Shown one piece after another: positions 54,110-62,074 of a stretch of 64,000 nucleotides of DNA (the stretch's first letter is position 1; every line of letters begins with the position of its first letter). The DNA lies in the NCBI RefSeq assembly GCF_014656135.1, contig NZ_BNBV01000004.1, forward strand, positions 266,459 to 330,458, read 5' to 3'. The stretch comes from Streptomyces thermodiastaticus. Its GTDB lineage: Bacteria; Actinomycetota; Actinomycetes; Streptomycetales; Streptomycetaceae. The position numbers and the translations under genes were made by a program. A model generated the notes under the pieces. The model had not been told where the DNA came from, made no database searches, and worked only from the letters and a program-made list of their open reading frames with translations.

Positions 54110-55930
54110 ATGCCACTGGTCCTGACCGAACCCGCCGAGGAGATGGACCGCCCCTACGCCCGGCGCTGGTGGGCGCTCCTCGTGCTCTGTCTGAGCCTGC
54201 TGATCATCGTGATGGCGAACACCGCCCTCACCGTGGCCGCGCCCGACATGACCCGCGACCTGGGCCTGTCCAGCGCCGACCTGCAGTGGGTCATCGACGC
54301 CTACACGGTGCCCTACGCGGCCCTGATGCTCCTGCTCGGCGCGATCGGCGACACCTACAGCCGCCGCGGCGCCCTCGTGCTCGGCCTGGTCGTCTTCGGC
54401 GGCGGCGCCGTCTTCGGCTCCCTCGCGGACAGCGCGGCCACCGTCATCGCGGCCCGCGCGGTGATGGGCGTCGGCGCCGCGCTGATCATGCCGGCCACGC
54501 TGTCCCTGCTCGCCGCCACCTTCCCGCGCGCCGAACGCGCCAAGGCGATCACCCTGTGGACGGCCACCGCCGGACTCGCCATCGCGGCCGGCCCCGTCGT
54601 CGCCGGCGCCCTGCTCAAGAGCCACGGATGGGCGTCGACCTTCCTGATCAACGTGCCCGTGGCCGCACTCGCACTGCTGGCCGCCTTCGTCCTCGTCCCG
54701 CCCTCCAAGGCCGGCCACACCCGGCGCATCGACTACATCGGCGGCCTGCTGTCCGTCCTGTGGATCGGCTCCCTCGTCTACATGATCATCGAGGGCCCGC
54801 ACTTCGGCTGGGACACCAAGGCCGTCACCGCCGCCGCCGTCGCGGGCGCCGGCCTGCTGGCCTTCGTCCTGTGGGAGCTGCGCCACCCGCACCCGATCCT
54901 GGACGTGCGCCGCTTCACCGCCCGCCGCTTCGCCGGCGCCAACCTCGCCGTCGCCCTGTTCTTCCTGGCCGTCTTCGGCGCCTTCTACTACCTCACCCAG
55001 CACCTGCAGTTCGTCCTCGGCTACGGCCCGCTGGACACCGGCGTGCGGATGCTCCCGCTGGCGGGCGCCGTCTTCGTCGGCGCGGCCCTCACCGGCTACC
55101 TCACCCCGCGCGTCGGGATGAAGTGGACGGTCACCGCGGGCATGGCCGGCGGCACCGCCGCACTGGCCCTGCTCACCCGTGTCGACGGCACCTCCGCCTA
55201 CGGCGACCTCGTGCTCCCCCTGGTCGTCCTGGGCCTCGCCATCGGTCTCGCCCTGTCCCCCTGCACCGACGCGATCATGGGCTCCTTCCCGGAGTCCGAC
55301 CTGGGCGTCGGCGGCGCCGTCAACGACACCTCCCTTGAACTCGGCGGCTCCCTCGGCATCGCCATCCTCGGCTCCCTGCTCTCCACGACGTACTCCGACC
55401 GGCTCGCCGACGCCGTCGCCGGTAGCAAGCTCCCCGCCGGCGCCCTGGCCACCGCCCAGGACTCCGTCGGCGCCGGATACGCCGTCGCCCAGGGCATCGG
55501 CGACACGGCCCGCGATCTCGCCGCCCAGGCCGCCCAGGCCGCCGACCCCCAGCAGGCCGCCCAGCTCAAGGCCCAGGCCACCCAACTCGCCCAGGGCGCC
55601 CGCCGGATGGCCGACGCCGTCGGCACCTCCTTCGCCGACGCGGTCGCCCACACCAGCCTGATCGGCGCGATCGTCCTCGCCGTCGGCACCGTCGCCGTGG
55701 GGCTGCTGCTGCCGCGGGGGGCGGGGAAGGGGGAGTCGCGCGAGGCGCAGCCGGCAGAGGGAGCACAGCCGGTGGGCGGCGAGACGAAGCAGGTCGCCGG
55801 GCTTGAGCGGACGGACGAGGTGAAGGAGACGAAGGAGACGGAGGAGACGGAGGAGACGGAGGAGACGGAGGAGACGCAGACGGAGGTGGCTGCGGAGACG
55901 AAGGAACCCGCGCGCGACGCGGCGAACTGA
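54110..55930 (+). CDS. MFS multidrug efflux transporter, DHA2 family
   Basis: This 606-residue transporter has 14 predicted membrane helices. Motif A-like GAIGDTYSRRGALV follows helix 2 and motif C-like GLAIAAGPVVAGALL is in helix 5. It is a proton-driven drug exporter of the EmrB/QacA type. Between the last two helices lies an Ala/Gln-rich loop (about residues 470-510). The cytoplasmic C-terminus is a Glu/Thr/Lys repeat of about 35 residues. GAGGAAGG precedes the ATG. Confidence 0.93.
   Translation: MPLVLTEPAEEMDRPYARRWWALLVLCLSLLIIVMANTALTVAAPDMTRDLGLSSADLQWVIDAYTVPYAALMLLLGAIGDTYSRRGALVLGLVVFGGGAVFGSLADSAATVIAARAVMGVGAALIMPATLSLLAATFPRAERAKAITLWTATAGLAIAAGPVVAGALLKSHGWASTFLINVPVAALALLAAFVLVPPSKAGHTRRIDYIGGLLSVLWIGSLVYMIIEGPHFGWDTKAVTAAAVAGAGLLAFVLWELRHPHPILDVRRFTARRFAGANLAVALFFLAVFGAFYYLTQHLQFVLGYGPLDTGVRMLPLAGAVFVGAALTGYLTPRVGMKWTVTAGMAGGTAALALLTRVDGTSAYGDLVLPLVVLGLAIGLALSPCTDAIMGSFPESDLGVGGAVNDTSLELGGSLGIAILGSLLSTTYSDRLADAVAGSKLPAGALATAQDSVGAGYAVAQGIGDTARDLAAQAAQAADPQQAAQLKAQATQLAQGARRMADAVGTSFADAVAHTSLIGAIVLAVGTVAVGLLLPRGAGKGESREAQPAEGAQPVGGETKQVAGLERTDEVKETKETEETEETEETEETQTEVAAETKEPARDAAN
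55823..55876 (+). repeat. Six 9-bp tandem repeats in the MFS C-terminus
   Basis: Two units of AAGGAGACG are followed by four identical units of GAGGAGACG, encoding KET and EET. The array is in frame and could change copy number by slippage without disturbing the membrane part. Confidence 0.9.
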
Positions 55931-56044
55931 AGCTCGTCACCCCGCGTCTCTTACCCGGGTGCACTACCGTGCCGCGGCCGGACCCGACCGGCTCGGCACG
56001 GTTCTGCACATGTACGCACACAGTTCGATGGAGGCACCCGGGGG

Positions 56045-56809
56045 ATGGCGATCGACTGGAACCGACGGACCTGCGCACGCAAGGGCCATGTGACCTACGC
56101 GCCGGACGACCCGCGTCTGCGCATCCGGCTGCACGGCGACACCGCCCTGGGCGAGGTGTGGCGCTGCCTGCGCTGCGGCGACTTCGTCCTGGGCGAGCCG
56201 CAGGGCTCGGGCCCGACGGCCCAGGCCCCGCTGGTGCCGCGCGGAAAGGTGCTGCGCGACCTGCTCGTCCTCCGTTTCCTCGCCTTCGAACGGGCCGTGC
56301 GCGGCGTGTTCATCGTGCTGGTCGCGGTGGCGGTCTGGAAGTTCAGCAACAGCCAGGACGCCGTGCACCGGCTGTTCGACGAATACCTGGACGTCTTCCG
56401 CCCCGTCTTCCAGCACTTCCACTACGACCTCGACCACTCACCGGTCGTCGGCACCATCCAGAAGGCCTTCGGCTACCGGCGCTCCACGCTGCTCACGGTC
56501 GCCGGCCTGCTGCTGGCCTACGCCCTGATCGAGATCGTCGAGGCCGTCGGTCTGTGGTGGGCCAAACGCTGGGCCGAGTACCTGACGGTGGTGGCCACGG
56601 CCGCGTTCCTGCCGCTTGAGGTCTACGAGCTGACGGAACACGTCAGCGCGGTGAAGATCGGCACCCTCGTCCTCAACATCCTCGCCGTCCTCTACATCGC
56701 GGTCACCAAACGCCTCTTCGGCCTGCGCGGCGGCCGCCGCGCCTTCGACGAGGAACGCCGCAGCGACTCCCTGCTGGAGGTGGAGGAGAAGGCGGGCGCG
56801 CTCGTCTGA
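56045..56809 (+). CDS. DUF2127 membrane protein with N-terminal Cys motif
   Basis: This 254-residue protein has an N-terminal soluble stretch with C10, H15 and WRCLRCGDFVLG (C-x2-C), which looks like a degenerate zinc ribbon, followed by four membrane helices (about residues 85-100, 150-170, 180-200, 210-230) of the DUF2127 type. Function unknown. Upstream of the ATG is a poor ribosome-binding site (GAGGCACCCGGGGG). Confidence 0.82.
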   Translation: MAIDWNRRTCARKGHVTYAPDDPRLRIRLHGDTALGEVWRCLRCGDFVLGEPQGSGPTAQAPLVPRGKVLRDLLVLRFLAFERAVRGVFIVLVAVAVWKFSNSQDAVHRLFDEYLDVFRPVFQHFHYDLDHSPVVGTIQKAFGYRRSTLLTVAGLLLAYALIEIVEAVGLWWAKRWAEYLTVVATAAFLPLEVYELTEHVSAVKIGTLVLNILAVLYIAVTKRLFGLRGGRRAFDEERRSDSLLEVEEKAGALV

Positions 56810-57265
56810 GCGGACGGCGCCGGGCGGCCCGAAGCCTCGCCGCAGGCTGGCGTTGTCTCCCTGTCCTCCGCAGCGGCGCCGTGCGCCCGCCGCTGCGGGG
56901 AGGACGCCGGCTCGCCTCCGAGCGCATGACGTCGTGGCATGGGTTCATTTCCGCGTGCGCGGGGAGCAGCAGCGGACGGAGATCGGCGGCCGCGTCTTCG
57001 GGGGTTCATTTCCGCCTGCGCGGGGAGCAGAGGACACGACCTGAGGAGTTACCGTACGGCAGCCGTGGTTCTCATGAGTTTCACCGAGTCCGACAAAAGG
57101 TACCTACTGTCCTTTGGGGTCTGTCATGCGGCCTGGCTCGCCCGATCCTAGGGGCGTCCCCGCGCCGGTGTATGCGCTTTTCTTCTGAAGCAATGGCGCG
57201 CTCTCGGCCAAGGGGCTGCGGCGAACGGTGGTGTGCTTCTGCTTTTGTACGGCATTGCCCATGCG
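56810..57265. other. 456-base gap with CRISPR remnant and inverted repeat
   Basis: Besides the two CRISPR repeats (56942-57030), this gap contains CAAAAGG-N10-CCTTTGG at 57094-57117 around TACCTACTGT. I see no intact gene; the small open frames that cross the repeats are products of the repeat sequence. Confidence 0.6.
56942..57030. CRISPR. Two-repeat type I-E-like CRISPR remnant
   Basis: Two 28-base repeats (56942-56969 and 57003-57030) start GGTTCATTTCCGC and end CGGGGAGCAG, differing at one base, and flank a 33-base unique spacer. Repeat length, CCGCG/CGCGG hairpin, and spacer length fit subtype I-E. Read as protein they give the well-known spurious GSFPRARGA and GFISACAGS strings. No cas gene is in the window. 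Confidence 0.75.
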
Positions 57266-58316
57266 TCAGGCAGCCTTGGCCGCGGCGACCTCTTGGATGC
57301 GGTCGGCGAGGTTCTTCACTGCTCGTGCCTGCGAATACGGTGCGAGATCGGCGCGCATCGTGGCGAAGTGGTCGTCGCCGCGTACAGAACGGACGTGCTC
57401 GTATTCGTCGAGGAATCGCCTCCAGGACTCGCAGGAGGCTTCCAAAGTGGCCGAGCCGCAGTTGGCGCTGGGCGAGGACCGCGTAGGCGTGTGTGCGTCC
57501 CTGCCGCTCTTGTGCCGACTGGACGCGGATGGACTGCTTCAAGGCCTTGATGCTGCCGGTGAGGTCGCCTTCCTCCATCAGGACATGAGAGACGTGGAAG
57601 AGGTAGGCGGTCTGGTCGTACCCGCCGATGGCGTCGCGACGGTTGTCGGCCTTGGACAGGGCCGTCTCCGCTTCCCGGAGCCGGGTGTGGGCGGTGTGCC
57701 GGTCACCGACCATGGCGGCGGCATGGGCCTGCTGGCCGCGGAGGAAGGCGACCAGGCGCGGGCCGGCGGCCGGGGCCGCCTCAGCTGCGGAGTCGGCCCG
57801 TTGCAACGCCAACCGGCCGTGACCGAGGTTGGACGCCTGAAGTGACATGCCGCGCAGGGTCCGGCAGTAGGTGACATGGTCGCCAGCCTCGTCTGCGAGC
57901 TTCAGCGCTTTGGTGTAGTAGGTCTGGCCCAGCCCATGGGCTTTTTCGTACATGGCCATCCAGCCGGTTAGGTAGGTCAGGTCGGAGGCAGCGGCGAGCA
58001 TGTCCCGCTTCACCGACTCGGATGCCTGGGCGCGCAGCCAGGGGCCGACCGTGTTGACAAGGAACGCTGCGGCCATCGGGCGAGCGTGGCCGGCGCCGAA
58101 CTCGTCGAGAATGTCTGCGACCTTCTCGGTCATTGCTCGGACGGAGGCCACCTGTGAGGGACCGATCCGGGTGGTGGCCTTGCCGGGGGTGACCGGCTCG
58201 GCTCGGACTTGTCGACGCTGACCGAGACCGAGCAGCCGGCGAGCAGGGTGTCGCGGCCACGACGGACAGAGCCCACGCGCAGTGGTCAGGCGAGGGTGCG
58301 GCATCGCGGATCCCAT
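57266..58316 (-). pseudogene. Broken TPR-containing transcriptional regulator
   Basis: The remains encode a tetratricopeptide protein of the Streptomyces XRE-TPR regulator kind: AMTEKVADILDEFGAGHARP, then KAHGLGQTYYTKALKLADEA, YLFHVSHVLMEEGDL and SIKALKQSIRVQSAQERQGR. At the A-run 57444-57446 the frame changes; dropping one base restores EASCESWRRFLDEYEHV and continues to TGA at 57266. The N-terminal helix-turn-helix domain is missing and the 5' part has no family-like frame. It may be a one-base error plus truncation, or real decay. Confidence 0.75.
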
Positions 58317-58486
58317 GCGACACAAGACCAAGAAGGGGACCCGGAGAGCTTGCTCAACGCAGGGTGCGGGAATCGCAGGGTGGTTGTGCATGCGTCTCAG
58401 GGCCCTCGCTGCACAGGCGGGCAGGTGGGGTGGCCGTGACGGCTGGATCGGCTGGATGGCCGTACCAGCCCGCACTCCCCTTCGCC

Positions 58487-58861
58487 TCACTCCCGGACCA
58501 GACAGAACGGATGCCCCGCCGGATCTGCGAAGACGCGCCAGCTCCGGTCGCCGTCCCCCGCGTCGAGCAGTGCGGCGCCCTGGGCGAGGGCCTGGTCCTG
58601 GGCCCGGTCCAGGTCGTCGACGCCCAGGTCGAGGTGGAACTGCTGGGGCCGGGCGGGGTCCGGCCACTGGGGTGGCCGGTGGTTCTCGACCCGCTGGAAG
58701 GCCAGCACGAGCCCGTCGGTGTGGAGCGTCGCCCAGTCGTCGTCCAGCTCCCACCGGGGGTCCGGCCGGTTCACCTCGCCGCCGAGGAGCGACTGGTAGA
58801 ACCGGGCCAGCTCGACGGCATCGGGGCAGTCCAGTACCACACACTGCAGCTTGGCGATCAC
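58487..58861 (-). CDS. VOC family protein (glyoxalase-like)
   Basis: This 124-residue protein has two beta-alpha-beta-beta-beta modules: KLQCVVLDCPDAVELARFYQSLLGG and QFHLDLGVDDLDRAQDQAL, ending RVFADPAGHPFCLV. The pattern is of the Glyoxalase_6-type, with likely metal ligand positions partly replaced. Substrate unknown; such genes are often resistance or detoxification functions. The upstream gap has no clear promoter. Confidence 0.88.
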   Translation of the reverse strand: MIAKLQCVVLDCPDAVELARFYQSLLGGEVNRPDPRWELDDDWATLHTDGLVLAFQRVENHRPPQWPDPARPQQFHLDLGVDDLDRAQDQALAQGAALLDAGDGDRSWRVFADPAGHPFCLVRE

Positions 58862-59061
58862 GCGAGCAGCGTCTCACGGCATCGCGTCGCGAGCTGCGAT
58901 CGGCACGATGGCGGTGGCCGTGCCGGGCGCGCGTGTGCCTGTGTGCACGTCGTCCGGCCGGGCCTGCGTGCACGTCGTCGGCCCGGCCGGCGTGCAGGTC
59001 GTCCCCGGCCGGTGGGCCAGGGGCGCCGAAAGGTCGTCGCCCGTCATGCCCCGACGGCTCA

Positions 59062-59517
59062 TCAGGAGCCGGACACATAACGTCCCAGCTCGATGGCCAG
59101 GCGGCGCATGGCCGTCTCGTTGGCGCGGCGCATGACGGCACGGACGAGGGGTGCCAGCAGGCGGTCGGCGAGCGGGGCGCGCACCCAGGCGTAGGTGAAC
59201 GAGACGCGGCTCCCGGACGGCAGCGGTGCGATGGTGTAGGTGCCGTGGGCCAGGCGCCGGCCGGCGGCGCTGATGTTGCGTTCGACGATGCGGTGGGGCG
59301 GGTCGGCCTCGACGACCTCGATGGTCACGTCGGTCTTCGTGCCGGCCAGGGCGGCGGTGACCGTGACGCGCGAGCCGATGCCGCGGGCGGGGCCGCTGTG
59401 GCGCCAGTCGGTGAGGTAGTGGTCGGTGAACCGCTCGTGGTGAGCCGTGGTGGCGAGGAAGTCGTAGACCTGCTCGGGTGTGTACGGCACCTCGGTCGAT
59501 ACGGTGACGGACCTCAT
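59062..59517 (-). CDS. SRPBCC family protein
   Basis: This 151-residue protein has the START/Bet v1-like fold of polyketide cyclase/dehydrase proteins: RSVTVSTEVPYTPEQVYDFLA, DWRHSGPARGIGSRVTVT, VVEADPPHRIVERNIS and a long C-terminal helix ending LGRYVSGS. It probably binds a hydrophobic ligand; function unknown. The ATG at 59517 is the first that fits the family. The frame is open without a stop to 59727, where a promoter and leader lie. Confidence 0.85.
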   Translation of the reverse strand: MRSVTVSTEVPYTPEQVYDFLATTAHHERFTDHYLTDWRHSGPARGIGSRVTVTAALAGTKTDVTIEVVEADPPHRIVERNISAAGRRLAHGTYTIAPLPSGSRVSFTYAWVRAPLADRLLAPLVRAVMRRANETAMRRLAIELGRYVSGS

Positions 59518-59640
59518 CTGCCGCACGGTAGCGCGCCTTGCGGGCGATGTCCGCCCCTTCGACGCAAGGTGAGGACAGAGAAGCACAGAGGCAGAGGGCG
59601 GCCGTCCAGCGGACCGGGCGGACAGGCTCACCCGGGCAGC

Positions 59641-59671
59641 AAAAAATCCCCGAGCCTTTGCGCTCCGGGGA
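59641..59671 (-). terminator. Intrinsic terminator in the leader, minus strand
   Basis: On the minus strand TCCCCGGAGC, loop GCAAAG and GCTCGGGGA form a stem with one bulged base, directly followed by six U (59646-59641). This is the only classic U-tailed terminator seen in the window, and it lies between a strong promoter and the SRPBCC gene. Confidence 0.7.
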
Positions 59672-59740
59672 CTCCCTTGCGTATATTCGGTGATTCGTGA
59701 CTTCTCGGAAGTCATTCCACCAAACACTCCTTACGTGCAC

Positions 59741-59770
59741 AGTATATCCGGGCGGGAGCGAAATTGTCAA
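59741..59770 (-). promoter_or_regulatory. Strong leftward promoter overlapping the helD start
   Basis: On the minus strand a consensus -35 TTGACA (59770-59765), an 18-base spacer and a near-consensus -10 TATACT (59746-59741) are seen. Transcription would start near 59734 and run left through AAGGAG, a possible short reading frame and the terminator at 59671-59641. The -35 overlaps the first codons of helD. Confidence 0.75.
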
Positions 59771-62016
59771 ACACCGCATGGCACGACGATGAATTGCGGC
59801 AGGAACAGGAATTCATCGACGGCCTGTACGCGCGCGTCGACGCGTTGCGCGGCGCCACCGAGGCCTCCGTCGCGGACGCGCTGAAGCAGGGCGACAAGCC
59901 CATGCAGGCCCGGCTGGAGCGGGACATCCTGGTCGCGGAACGCTCGGCGATGCTGGCCGCGCTGAACGCCGTGGACGGCTCGCTGTGCTTCGGCCGGATC
60001 GACATGGCCGACGGCACCGGCCACCACATCGGCCGGATCGGGCTGCGCGCCGACGACGCCGAGCGCACGCCGATCCTGATCGACTGGCGGGCGGACGTCG
60101 CCCGGCCGTTCTACCTGGCCACCGGGCACACCCCGATGGGGCTGCGCCGCCGCCGGCACATCTCTGCCGAGGGCCGCCGGGTCACCGCCCTGCACGACGA
60201 GATCCTCGACCTGGCGGACACCACCCGCACCGGTCACGAGGACCCGAACGGCGACGCGGTGCTGCTGGCCGCGCTGAATTCCGCGCGCACCGGCCGGATG
60301 AGCGACATCGTGCGCACCATCCAGGCCGACCAGGACCGCATCATCCGGGCCCCGCACCGGGGTGTGCTGGTGGTCGAGGGCGGCCCCGGCACCGGCAAGA
60401 CCGCCGTCGCCCTGCACCGGGCCGCCTACCTGCTGTACGAGCACCGGGAGCTGCTCGCCCGGCGCGCGGTGCTGATCGTGGGACCGAACCCGGCGTTCCT
60501 CGGCTACATCGGCGAGGTGCTGCCCTCGCTCGGTGAGACCGGGGTGCTGCTGTCGACCGTCGGCGAGCTGTTCCCCGGCGTGAAGGCCACCGCCACCGAC
60601 ACGCCCGAGGCCGCCGCCGTCAAGGGGCGTGCCGAGATGGCCGACGTGCTCGCCGCCGTCGTCCGGGACCGGCAGGCGCTGCCCGACCCGGTGATCCCCG
60701 TCGAGCACGACCGCGAGGTGCTGATGCTCGACGACGACCTGGTCCGGGTGGCCCGGGACCGGGCCCGTGCCACGAAGCTGCCGCACAACCTGGCCCGCGA
60801 GCACTTCGAGGGCCACATCCTCAACACGCTCACCGATCTGTACGCCGAACGCGTCGGCACCGACCCCTACGACGGCACCAGCCTTCTCGACGCCTCCGAC
60901 ATCACCCAGATCCGTGACGAGCTGGCCGAGAACCCGGAAGTCTGGGCGGCCATCGACCAGCTGTGGCCGCGGCTGACCCCGCAGCAGCTGGTCGCCGACC
61001 TCCTGGCCGAGCCGGAGGGATACCTCTGCGACGAGGACGCCGCCGCCGTCCGCAGGCCGGTGACCCGCGCCTGGACCGTCGCCGACGTCCCGCTGCTGGA
61101 CGAGGCCGCCGAACTGCTGGGCGAGGACGACCGGATGGCCCGGGCCCGCGCCGAGCGGGAGCGTGCGCAGCAGGTGGCGTACGCGCAGGGTGTGCTGGAC
61201 GTGTCGTACGCGTCGCGGACGTACGAGTTCGAGGACAAGGACGACGAGGACTCCGAGGTCCTCGCGGCGCACGACATCATCGACGCCGAGCGGTTCGCCG
61301 AACGGCACGAGGAGGCCGACCACCGCAGCGCCGCCGAGCGGGCCGCGGCCGACCGCACCTGGGCGTTCGGGCACATCATCGTCGACGAGGCGCAGGAGCT
61401 GTCGCCGATGGCGTGGCGGCTGCTGATGCGGCGCTGCCCGACCCGTTCGATGACCCTGGTCGGCGACCCGGCGCAAACCGCGGAGGAGGCCGGGGTCGGC
61501 TCCTGGGAGGACATCCTCGCCCCGTATGTCGAGGACCGCTGGGAGCACACCCGGCTGGGCGTCAACTACCGCACGCCCGCGGAGATCATGGAGGTCGCCG
61601 CGGCGGTGGTCCGCGCCGAGAATCCGGCGTTCGAGCCGCCGAGCTCGGTGCGCTCCACCGGGGTGCGGCCCTGGGCCAGGGCCACGGACGACCTGCCCGG
61701 TGCCGTGCGGAAGGCGGTCGCGGACCTGACGCCCGACGAGGGCCGGCTCGCGGTGATCGCCCCGCGTGAGCTGCACCGCGCGCTGGCCGCCCGGCTGGAC
61801 GGGGTCACCGCCGGCGCCGAGCCCGACCTGACCCGCACGGTGGTCCTGCTGGACCCGCGCCAGGCCAAGGGGCTGGAGTTCGACTCCGTGCTCGTGATCG
61901 AGCCCGCCCGCTACGGCACCAGCGACCTGTACGTGGCCTTGACCCGAGCCACGCAGCGGCTGGGCATCGTGCACACCGGCGAGCTGCCGGCGGCGCTGGC
62001 CGAGGCCCTGGCCTGA
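59764..62016 (+). CDS. HelD/HelR-type RNA polymerase recycling ATPase
   Basis: This 750-residue UvrD-like superfamily 1 protein pulls DNA and RNA off stalled RNA polymerase. The N-terminal coiled-coil arm is followed by the Walker A GGPGTGKTAVALHR near residues 204-217, the long insertion, DEAQELSPM near 541-549, LVGDPAQTAEE, NYRTPAEIMEVA and KGLEFDSVLVIEP with the VALTRATQRL ending. Actinobacterial relatives include HelR, which gives rifampicin tolerance. TTG 59764 is preceded by GGGAG. I see no rifamycin-associated element upstream, so this may be the housekeeping HelD. Confidence 0.9.
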   Translation: MSNTAWHDDELRQEQEFIDGLYARVDALRGATEASVADALKQGDKPMQARLERDILVAERSAMLAALNAVDGSLCFGRIDMADGTGHHIGRIGLRADDAERTPILIDWRADVARPFYLATGHTPMGLRRRRHISAEGRRVTALHDEILDLADTTRTGHEDPNGDAVLLAALNSARTGRMSDIVRTIQADQDRIIRAPHRGVLVVEGGPGTGKTAVALHRAAYLLYEHRELLARRAVLIVGPNPAFLGYIGEVLPSLGETGVLLSTVGELFPGVKATATDTPEAAAVKGRAEMADVLAAVVRDRQALPDPVIPVEHDREVLMLDDDLVRVARDRARATKLPHNLAREHFEGHILNTLTDLYAERVGTDPYDGTSLLDASDITQIRDELAENPEVWAAIDQLWPRLTPQQLVADLLAEPEGYLCDEDAAAVRRPVTRAWTVADVPLLDEAAELLGEDDRMARARAERERAQQVAYAQGVLDVSYASRTYEFEDKDDEDSEVLAAHDIIDAERFAERHEEADHRSAAERAAADRTWAFGHIIVDEAQELSPMAWRLLMRRCPTRSMTLVGDPAQTAEEAGVGSWEDILAPYVEDRWEHTRLGVNYRTPAEIMEVAAAVVRAENPAFEPPSSVRSTGVRPWARATDDLPGAVRKAVADLTPDEGRLAVIAPRELHRALAARLDGVTAGAEPDLTRTVVLLDPRQAKGLEFDSVLVIEPARYGTSDLYVALTRATQRLGIVHTGELPAALAEALA

Positions 62017-62036
62017 CCGGAGGGGCCGGGTTCGAG

Positions 62037-62066
62037 GCCGATCGGGAAGAAGCCGATCGGGAAGAA
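62037..62066. repeat. Two tandem 15-bp repeats after helD
   Basis: GCCGATCGGGAAGAA occurs at 62037-62051 and again at 62052-62066, in the short gap between the converging helD-like and glgB genes. Confidence 0.85.
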
Positions 62067-62074
62067 AAGGGGCC

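Noticed and set aside
56878..56905. A possible third, decayed CRISPR repeat upstream of the two clear ones
   Set aside because: Only about half of the 28 positions match, mostly in the GC-rich part (CGGGGAG), and the spacing (64 instead of 61) is off; chance is sufficient.
59518..59727. An N-terminal extension of the SRPBCC protein by 70 residues
   Set aside because: The frame is open but passes through the terminator hairpin and has no SRPBCC-like sequence; MRSVTVSTEVPY is the normal start.
59672..59763. A rifamycin-associated element upstream of the helD-like gene
   Set aside because: I looked for the known palindrome of the GGGGCTTGC type and found none, so rifampicin induction is not claimed.
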